From Apostichopus japonicus (taxonomy: Eukaryota > Echinodermata > Holothuroidea > Aspidochirotida > Stichopodidae), in NCBI RefSeq assembly GCF_037975245.1, contig NC_092569.1, forward strand, positions 25,867,168 to 25,931,167: DNA of 64,000 nucleotides, read 5' to 3'. Shown here piece after piece: positions 47,501 through 64,000 of the stretch. Position 1 is the first letter of the stretch; every line of letters begins with the position of its first letter. The notes beneath the pieces are model-generated. The model was not told the origin of the DNA. It searched no databases and was given only the letters and a program-made list of their open reading frames with translations. Both the position numbers and the translations under genes were made by a program.

Positions 47501-48461
47501 TACTGTGGTAACTTCTTAACGCTAGGTCAAAGGAATTGTGTTACTTTTACCGCATACCAATAGGCTTCAGTGTAAACGAATGGCTGTTTAACCAATGAAA
47601 TATGTTACGAAGCCGTGTAGTCAGCCATCGACCTTACAGCAGGATAGGATGTGAGGCACTTAGAATGGTACCCGCTTTATATAGCCTATACTGCCGAACA
47701 TAGAATGGACGAATTTAAACGATGGAGATTTAAAAGGATTTGAAGCATCAAAACCTATGAACATGGAAATGGTTTGAATTTGTTTTTTGAATTTGTTTGA
47801 ATTTGTTGACGGGGTTCTAGAGGGGGGTATCCGACCCCAGCGAACCAGTCCCCCCCCCCCATCTCTTGTATGAGTATGAACTAAACATGAGGTATTATAC
47901 CATCCCGTTCAAACGATGCTACACTTTTGTGTTTATAGCGTCTGCCTTGACCTTCAGACAAACTTATTTCTTCATAAACCTAGCGAATGCAATCAATTAA
48001 ATTGAGTAATCTTTACCTTTCATCACCAAATACCTCTACCCCAACCCACCCACCCCCGCACCTCCCCACACCCCCTACATCTGCATATCAGTTTTCGCCT
48101 GCTCCATATATTTCTCGTCCCCTTGATCAAAATTCAAATTCAGAGAATAACAAGACATATAACCAATCAGAAAGAAACAGAATTAAGAAAATGTAATGAA
48201 CAGTTTTAGAAAAGTATAACAAATAGGTTATTTGGTTGGTGTACTATATAAGCATATGTGACCTAGATACATATTTACCATATAAAAACAAAAAGAAATG
48301 ATAAAAATATCATTACGTTCCGTTGAATTCCAAACGATAACGTATAGATAAAGAAAATCCTTAAAGAAAAAATAAACAAAAAGACTTGTTTTTACCTTCT
48401 GAGCCGATATGGACGAAATCAAAAATAACGAACTAACGAATACAGCTTTCATAGTATCCAT
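41357..48461 (-). CDS. ENPP6-like: ENPP6-like GPI-anchored ectonucleotide pyrophosphatase/phosphodiesterase
   Basis: Six exons on the minus strand: 48461-48396, 46692-46533, 45853-45237, 43632-43492, 42018-41842 and 41539-41357; 447 aa with consistent phases (human ENPP6 is 440). Residues 1-20 are a signal peptide. Metal ligands of the alkaline-phosphatase fold are visible: D31 (LLFLIDGLRYD), D189 and H193 (KPDTISH), D236/H237 (VSDHGH) and H356 (GSQHGYD). The nucleophile position is S66 in FVSLSAPSMYTIATG, Ser as in ENPP6 and not Thr as in most ENPPs. The C-terminus (SSWLTLYLAVLTICLLLKT) is a GPI-attachment signal, also as in ENPP6. By family, it would hydrolyse choline-containing lysophospholipids or glycerophosphocholine at the cell surface; the substrate is inferred. 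Exon 2's end belongs to a tandem array (46025-46570). Confidence 0.88.
41842..42018 (-). CDS. ENPP6-like exon 5, last metal-binding His
   Basis: 177 bases, phase 0-0. It encodes FGSQHGYDTRHMAMKSYFMA and KGPFFKEGY, matching the family G.HG(Y/W)D......M...F.A.GP.F block, with H356. Acceptor TACTACAG, donor TCG|GTAATA. Confidence 0.88.
43404..43440 (+). other. Hammerhead-like hairpin, possible Penelope-type retroelement relic
   Basis: CTGAAG (43406-43411) pairs with CTTCAG (43433-43438); inside it ATCCT pairs with AGGAT, followed by CGAAAC. The order CTGAWGA, stem, CGAAA resembles the core of hammerhead ribozymes found in Penelope-like element terminal repeats, but position 4 of the core is A and not U, so activity is doubtful. 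It lies in the intron after ENPP6-like exon 4. Confidence 0.35.
43492..43632 (-). CDS. ENPP6-like exon 4
   Basis: 141 bases, phase 0-0. It encodes VYDALKDKVEGMNIYKKAEF, then PERLHYANHPRILPILGFVE and PGWFIY, the ENPP block E.(F/Y)P.R.HY..N.RI..I...A..GW. Acceptor TTGAACAG, donor ACA|GTAAGT. Confidence 0.88.
43708..43792 (-). repeat. tRNA-derived SINE-like fragment
   Basis: On the minus strand TAGTTGTTAGGGTGTCAG resembles an A box and GGTTTCGAATCCC (43736-43724) a B box, followed by GGTGGAGGCTGG. The arrangement is that of tRNA-derived SINE heads. It lies in the intron upstream of ENPP6-like exon 4. Confidence 0.55.
44285..44350 (-). repeat. Possible tRNA-like SINE head
   Basis: The minus strand carries GGCTTACCTGGTATAGGG, then GGTTCGACCCCCGTGGGCC (44309-44291), an A-box/B-box-like pair. 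No complete cloverleaf is seen. Confidence 0.35.
45237..45853 (-). CDS. ENPP6-like exon 3, catalytic core
   Basis: 617 bases, phase 1 in and 0 out. It starts (G)LHPECHGVVHN, matching the ENPP TGLYPE.HG.V.N motif, and includes WWDTGAEPIWVTAKLNG, LLYADKPDTISHTFGTDSP and VIMVSDHGHINF. Acceptor CAAAAG (a weak pyrimidine tract), donor AAG|GTAAAG. An ATG lies just upstream of the acceptor in a continuing open frame, but splicing at AAAAG joins the conserved motif correctly. Confidence 0.88.
46025..46570 (-). repeat. Degenerate ~50-bp tandem array ending in ENPP6-like exon 2 donor
   Basis: On the plus strand about ten units follow a loose consensus of GTAAGTCCTCAC, then GGCAATGATGTCC, then ATACAGGGGACAGA. 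Examples start near 46032, 46080, 46186, 46287, 46333, 46380, 46430 and 46475. The last unit (46522-46570, with CACTTACCTGTAGCGATGG then GTGTACATGCTGGGTGCAGA) is the true end and donor of exon 2. On the minus strand several units carry GTGAGT where the exon unit has GTAAGT. Divergence is high, so exact boundaries are approximate. Confidence 0.6.
46533..46692 (-). CDS. ENPP6-like exon 2, first metal site and nucleophile
   Basis: 160 bases, phase 0 in and 1 out. It encodes PKVLLFLIDGLRYDQFGYEL through FVSLSAPSMYTIAT. It carries D31 and the predicted catalytic S66. Acceptor TCTAACAG, donor ACAG|GTAAGT. The last ~37 bases plus donor align with the degenerate units that follow in the intron. Confidence 0.88.
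48396..48461 (-). CDS. ENPP6-like exon 1, signal peptide
   Basis: 66 bases, ATG at 48461-48459, phase 0 out. It encodes MDTMKAVFVSSLFLISSISA then QK, a typical leader with cleavage after SISA. Donor AAG|GTAAAA. The second in-frame Met (position 4) would also give a functional leader. Confidence 0.8.
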
Positions 48462-51400
48462 GATACGTTGCTTATGAACTGTTCACAGTACAATGAAATA
48501 ACTATATGTTGGCTGCCAAAATAGCCAAGTAAATTGATATTTATTTTAGTCACGGAGGCTTAACGTTAATTGGTTGCTAATTGTTTGTAATTGGTTTTGT
48601 TTCTTTACTTTGGTAAATAAGCCGTATCAGTTAGCACCGAGATATCTATACGTATCGTTTGCAACTAAAATATATTTAACTAATAAGTAAATTTAGGTGA
48701 TAAAAAAATGTCTATTATTACAGTAGTGACTTGTAGGGTTTTGAAATCAAAGTTCAACAGCTAATTTTAGTTGTCTAAAATGAGTGGATTATTAGTGTAA
48801 GTTATATGAAGGTATTGCTGGTTAAATATTATACAGGCTATAGGTATATAAGGATGTCGTTTAGTTTTGACTATGTGTAGGAAAGCGATTTCTCTTTAAT
48901 ACTTTTTAAAATATTACGCCCAGGAAAGAACCTGGGCACGAAAACCAAACTACTGAACGACTGATCCGCTTCTAACCCCAGTCCCCTTGCATCGGGACTG
49001 TTCTCTTTAATTTGTGCAATGTACGCTGTTACACATATTTTAAATTGTGTGTCAGACTGACACAGAGGTCTTCACTATATGTTTCTTGTGTTAGAAATAA
49101 ATAATATGCTATGGGGTTATGAAGAATAACTTCATAATGAGTTTGTTTTTCTTGATTGGTATTTGCTTTCGTTAGTAGCGACTAATCGGTACAGCTAGGG
49201 TACAAAGTACGCCGTTCGTACCTGAGTGGTAGTTAATAACATTGTAGAATATGTCTAATTAAGGGGGCTGGTCTAATCTACACTGAAACATCAAAGGTCT
49301 TATCTAATGGTGCTCTTTAAGTCTTCTATTTGTTGATCTAGAGACGATAATCTGACAACTGTCGTAACCGACATCTATACTCCCAAGGAAACGTAACATA
49401 GTACAACAGCATTATCAGGAGTGGACCGAGGGTCGCGTGTGCGGGGCAGAGTTCGGCGGGTAGTGTTTATCAGTGGTTGCGCGGGTTGGTTAATTGTGTT
49501 GGGAGTTGCTCTGTCAAATCTGGCTTACGTGATATTAGCCATGCGCTACATATGTTTTGCGAATGTTTAACCTGATGGTAACTTACTTTTTACAAACTTT
49601 TGCCATTTGTCTATAGAATAATTCGTCACTGGGTGTGATACACCGTCTGGAAAGGGTACTTGCTTTACATGAGCGAATTTTCACATTTTATGCCCACAAC
49701 CCAGGATCTTCCGTGAGGACTGAGCCGCGATTCACCAAGCCCCATAAATAAATTAATTATAGAAATAACATAACTTTGTCTGACCAGAGGACGATTTCCA
49801 ACCTCATGAAAAGTTCACTTCAAAACATTAATCAAGGAAGAGGGATACCTCCTGGGCTCAGGTCAATGGTGTATGTATGTGGGTAGGGGGTGGGGCGGGT
49901 ACCGTAGGAATGTGGATAGAGAAGATATTCTCACAATATTTATATACCTAGGGGCGGGGGAGGTTTTAAAAAAGGGGCACGGGTGCCCTCATTTTCCCCG
50001 GGGGACCGACTAGGCTCTCGACGTTCCTAAATCTGGATGACTGAGAAATTCAGACACATAAATGTCAAAATAATAAATCAATAAACTGTGTATAAATATG
50101 TACAAGCAGTGCTTTGTGAATTTATTTGGTCATCACCGTATATAATAGCTAAGAAATTATCGTGATCGCACCAGTGCTTCAACACTTAAGGCACAATATA
50201 ACAGACAGGTGTTCAAATGTGATTTTTGTTTTACTTTCAGTTAATTAAATTTTTCAACAAACAAATTTTCGATATTTTCCCGTGTGATTTTTATTCATAT
50301 CCACCACCCGGGTGGTTCACATTTTTACATGATATCATTTCATACCTGAATATATATTAGGCAATCTCTTTAAGAAGGCAACAATTGAACTTTCTAAGCA
50401 ACTTATACCTTAAAATTTCTACCATGGTGGTTGAAAATGTTTGTAGTTGTTACCACTTTGCCAAAGGTTTACAACACCTGGTGGGGAAAAAATAAAGTTT
50501 CATTGGAATGGACCCCCAGTGTATTTCGAATATAATATCAAGAACTGTTCTACAACAAAGAATTGCATACATCTTTTAAATGTGCATCACATTCAATTAA
50601 TTTCATTAATGAACGTCACGCGGACATTCTGTTATACTAATTTAACACATCGTTTGGAGTGCCCGTGTTACAACCCAATATTCCACACAAATGTATATAA
50701 TCTATAAATCATGTCTGTTCATTCATGCATCATGCATTCCATCATGCATTCCATCATGCATTCCAATAACACTGAAGACGCTCATGAAGGCGTTCCGTAG
50801 GTAATATGATGTAAATCCGTATGAGGTAAAAACAGTCATATCAGCTTTTCAGTAGAAAGCCCCCCCCCCCCCAAAAAAAAAAAAAAAAAAAAGTAATTTG
50901 AAATATAGGAAGACTGATTTTTGCACCTGTCTCCACCAAGCACCGACAAGGAAAATGACCCTAACACCTACGATCATTAAATCCGATACCGAAATATTAT
51001 GATATTAATTTCTACCAAGCTGACCAAAAACCAAAGAGACTCGTTCCACACTTATTCAACCAAACACCTCTAAAAGAGATAACTTCAAAAGAGGTATTTT
51101 AAGTTGGCTTCTAAATATTCCATATTTAATATTTACACACATAATCGGATACCTCTACTTCTAATATAAGAGCTCCATGGTGGTTGAAGTCATTTAGATG
51201 TGTAGCGAGTTACTACGTTAATAATATGTACAAAATTCTGTGTCCCACAATTTTAATGCATTGTTGCTTTTTTTTTTCGTTTACAAACTGTAAATCTAAG
51301 GTCGTGGTTTGTGGAATGGATTTGGCCGATTAAAGAAAAAAACATTTTTTTGTCTCAAGTAGCTCATCTTCCATGAATGTTTGTTTTTTTCTTCGGCATA

Positions 51401-54400
51401 CAACAGGAATGTAGCAAAATTCGGTTTTTAAGAGAAATGTACGATGCGATTATTAACACAAAAGGTTTAAGTGCAACTTAACACAAATTTGGTACGACAC
51501 ATTTCAACACAGTAGGTAAGATTAACTATAACAATATGAATTGGTAAGATACATTTAACAGATATTGGCAAAAGACATTAAACATGGAAGGTAAGTTTTA
51601 CACCTTAGTTTAACAAAAATTGGTACTTAACATAAATAACAAAAAAAAATGGTAAGTTAAACTTACCAGAAGTGGTAACACACATTAAAAATGAAAAAAG
51701 GAAAGCTGTTACCTCTGGAGGCCTATATTACACTATTTACACAATGGGCTGAGTTTAAACTTCGTAACACAGAATCATGAGAGACATTTCAAGACAAATT
51801 TGCTGATTTTAACTTCACAAGAGGACAAAGAGAGAGAGATTAGGACTAAAAACCTAAAGAATAAATCATAATCAAGGATGATCCACCAGTGAAGGGAGGA
51901 AGAGACCCAAAGGGACGTCATAAATAAAATAAGTAAGAACCTCTGAGATAACTTTACCGGGATAACGTGGTCTCTTAATGTCATATTATGAGTTATGATG
52001 TTAGACAGCCTCTTTAAGAAGTAAATCAAAATGTCAGCACAGTTCAGCACAAACAGTGATGGAGTTTAAAGATAATTGTCAATTGGGAAGGTTCGAAAGT
52101 GACGATGAAGTATGGGGTGGATTAAGATAGAGGTATGGGGGAGGGAGTGAGGGGCAAAACAAAATATATGATCGTTCTCACCGATAGCTCACATCCTCAA
52201 ATGGACTGGACCAAGTTTGGGGGGGGGGGTTCCAGGAAGCCCTTTTGGAGTATATGCTCATACAAAATAAATCTGACAAAAGTTTTTTTTTTAGAAACAA
52301 AATTGGAAATGCCCAAGGAGAGGGAAATCTTCAACACTATTAAGGTTTGAGTTGAAGGATGTTCTGATAAATTAGGGAAAGCTCCTGTTTTATACAAGAT
52401 TATAACAACAAATAGGAAATGAATATTAAACTTTGAACTATGAAAGTACAGCCCGAACAAGCAGAGGTATCCTCGCTACAAAATCCTTCCAGAATCATCT
52501 CTTACAAGGATGAGACCGAATGTCTTAGAACATGACACCTCAAACACAGCGCATAAATTGACTACTTGGTACGAGAGAACAACAAATACTGCTGGATGAC
52601 CTCAGAACAGAAGGGCAAAGCCAAGGAAACCAAGTGGAAATTAAATCTATTCCGGTCATGAGACACAAAACTGCCCGCAATAACTGGGAAAAAATATCAA
52701 ACTTTGGCAAAGTCGAGTTAAGTCAGCCTCACTGCTATGAAACGAAACTATCATAAGCAAGCATCCAAAAAATACTTCAAATCATCTCAAATTGACTTAA
52801 AAAACCACCTTTGATAATGACATGTTCTATCAAACAGACCTAACACATATATAGAATCCCACCTTGTCGAAAATGTATGCGTCAAGTCACACATCCATGC
52901 AGTTTTTCAATCAGGACACAACCCAAATAATCTTGTTTTCTGTCTAACCTAACAACATTGGGAAAAATTTTTTTTTTTAAAAACCTGAATTCCTCCCACT
53001 TATCGGTGCCAGGAAGGTATATTTCAATTTCTGAATCTCATGTACTATTGTACACAATACACCAAAGATACCAAACCATATAATGAGGAATGCTAAGTAT
53101 AAAGAATTATATAAAGTATAATTGATTAATTTAACTTCAGTTGATAGACCTTCACTTTCCACTTGTATTTCGTTAATGCAAATAAAACAATTCATAAAGA
53201 TGCAGCGAATAAAGTAGATAATATTACGGAGAAGAAACAAAAGTCAGTTTTCAGGGTTAAAAAAGAGTTACCCTGGTAGAGAGAGGTCTCAATACTATAA
53301 ATCTGAAGTCTGACATCCTATAAACATTTGTCACTTTTTTTAACCTTTACTAACCAATACAAGATTGACTAGCGGTTTTAAAATAAAGAGACAAATTTAC
53401 TTAAATTAGCCTCACGCTTAATAACCGGCCTTATTTCATAATTAATATTTAATTAACAATTAATTAATAATAATAAAGATATGGAATAAGATAAAAAAAG
53501 TTTCAGTCAGCCAAAGCAATCTAAGAAACAGACATACACACAGACACAGATGAAGACACACAGACATGCCAATGTCTGAAAATGTAACAGAATTAATAGC
53601 ACTTAGTATCCAAAGAGTACCCAAATGTAAAAAAAAAAATTTAGAACAGACATTTAAATTGTGAGAAGACAAGAAAATAATCCCTTTGTGCTCTTAAAGA
53701 CAATACATTGTATGAATCTCTATGAAAGACATGTCTTACAGTCTCTAACTAAAACCTCTCAAGCCTTTTGTAAACATGTCTAACAACATCAATTAACTTT
53801 CCTTCGTTTTGTTAACATAGAATAAAAACAAAGGAAGATCTGAAAAGACAAAAACAAAATTCGAAATCAAAATACTTGCTAAATTAGATCCAAATTTAAA
53901 TACCTTCTAACAGCTTGACATTATCACTGTTTATATTGAATGGAGATTGTTGGTAAAATTGTCTCTTTGAGTAACCCATATATCTTCACTTACTTCATAA
54001 ACACAACCCACTGAACGCTGCGAAGAATGGTAGAAGTTAACATGGAAGCACTAGACTTTGTTGATACAAGCATGTCCCAGCACTGTTAAACAACCGATAG
54101 CACTTTTAGTTTAGTATCATTAACACACACACACACGCCCCCAACGCGCACAGGCACACAAAAACACCGCCATTTGAATATTTTACCAAATCGGAAGATT
54201 TCAAAAGTGTTGCACTTTTTGAGCCTTCCACCAGAGCCGAAACCAAGTATTAACCATGATTAGTTTACATTCTCTATGCTGGTTTGAACTCATGTCTACA
54301 CCAGCTAATGGATGAATATGTACATGTAACATAGACACATACTAATCAATACATATGTTAGTTAGTAATCAGAATCGATTTAAACATAATATTTTACCCT

Positions 54401-54459
54401 GTTGAGTTCAGAAACTGTGACTTTGATCCGTACAAATGAAAACTTCTTTATAATGTTAT
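48462..54459. other. Intergenic between ENPP6-like 5' end and CAD 3' end
   Basis: About 6 kb with no recognised exon. It contains a 12-bp repeat at 50729-50764, a C-run then A-run at 50862-50892, a G-run at 52218-52229, and an AC-rich tract at 54122-54137. The open frames (for example 50447-50707 plus, 51775-52050 minus) carry no motif. The ENPP6-like promoter should lie at the left end; no certain core element was found. Confidence 0.45.
50729..50764. repeat. 12-bp tandem repeat, 3 copies
   Basis: Three exact copies of ATCATGCATTCC. Intergenic. Confidence 0.9.
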
Positions 54460-54565
54460 CCAGAGGGAAGATATACGACGAGTCTTCCTCCCGTCATTAT
54501 TTCCCAAGAACCATCGCAAGTAATGGTTTGACCAGACGGAACATATACGACGAGTCTCCCTTCCA

Positions 54566-54595
<30 letters not shown>
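54460..54595 (-). repeat. Duplicated CAD stop-codon region (two units, 72-bp period)
   Basis: The unit at 54595-54532 covers the last CAD codons (LLAMVLGKY, stop) and the start of the 3' UTR. The unit at 54523-54460 repeats it with about 10 changes and still reads LLAMVLGK followed by two stops. Both end in GACTCGTCGTATAT..TTCC.TCTGG. The second copy lies in the 3' UTR. Confidence 0.85.
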
Positions 54596-63698
<9,103 letters not shown>

Positions 63699-63877
63699 CT
63701 GGTGACAAATCAATCAATTTACGGATCGATGCGATCAATAAAATCTGAAGGCCGGACGGCAATGGGTCTGACCGACAGACAGACTCAAGGTCGTACAGCG
63801 AATCAATTAATAAATATCAAGTGACGCATCACAATATGCTATGTAAAATGATCCAAGATCTGTTGTCATAAAGGTTC

Positions 63878-64000
63878 AAAGATTATTATTATTATTATTT
63901 AGGTTTACAGTCTTGTTCAGGGCCAATGCCCTCTCACACGACTTTACAACTTAACCCTGGTCATTGGTAACTTGTCACACCTACACACCAAAGTGTGCAC
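63878..64000 (-). repeat. Possible retroposon 3' end with (AAT)n tail
   Basis: On the minus strand the sequence runs from the window edge through GGGCATTGGCCCTGAACAAG to ACTGTAAACCTAAATAATAATAAT, a form typical of LINE/SINE 3' ends. It is cut by the window, so the family cannot be named. Confidence 0.4.

Overview
The window is eukaryotic genomic DNA: AT-rich, with short coding exons bounded by GT/AG splice sites and separated by kilobase introns, LINE, SINE and DNA-transposon remnants, and many mini- and microsatellites. Fibrinogen-related lectin genes beside an ENPP6-like phosphodiesterase and a CAD-type aspartate transcarbamylase, together with the repeat style, suggest a marine invertebrate, perhaps an echinoderm such as a sea cucumber. 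The taxon is an inference. Nothing bacterial was seen.

Four protein-coding genes were assembled exon by exon, with matching intron phases. (1) FREP1, minus strand, 16159 to 10547: signal peptide, Ser/Thr-rich stalk, EGF-like module and a complete fibrinogen-like domain, 387 aa. (2) FREP2, plus strand, 23857 to 32330: signal peptide, two alternative-looking N-terminal/middle fibrinogen cassettes and one C-terminal exon. FREP1 and FREP2 are divergent, with a 2.1-kb transposon between them. (3) An ENPP6-like GPI-anchored phosphodiesterase, minus strand, 48461 to 41357, complete at 447 aa. (4) The aspartate transcarbamylase end of CAD (or a stand-alone ATCase), minus strand, 63698 to 54566; 290 aa are visible and the gene enters from the right edge.

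Layout: 1-10546 intergenic, repeat-rich (direct duplication, TCA microsatellite, 200-bp hAT-like MITE with 8-bp target duplication, 64-bp minisatellite, fold-back elements). 10547-16159 FREP1. 16160-23856 intergenic with transposon A. 23857-32569 FREP2. 32570-41356 intergenic with a LINE fragment and transposon B. 41357-48461 ENPP6-like. 48462-54565 intergenic. 54566-64000 CAD/ATCase with a 49-copy 56-bp satellite in one intron.

The most unusual pattern is that three of the four genes carry tandem arrays touching splice junctions. In FREP1 the last 24 coding bases plus the 5' splice site are repeated with a 76-bp period. In ENPP6-like the exon-2 end plus donor is the outermost unit of a degenerate ~50-bp array. 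In CAD the 56-bp array runs to within about 26 bases of a 3' splice site. The second notable feature is FREP2, whose two cassettes are both phase 1-1 and so could be used alternatively or together without changing frame. The four genes show no evident shared pathway: the two FREPs are probable innate-recognition lectins, and the others are lipid and pyrimidine metabolism genes.
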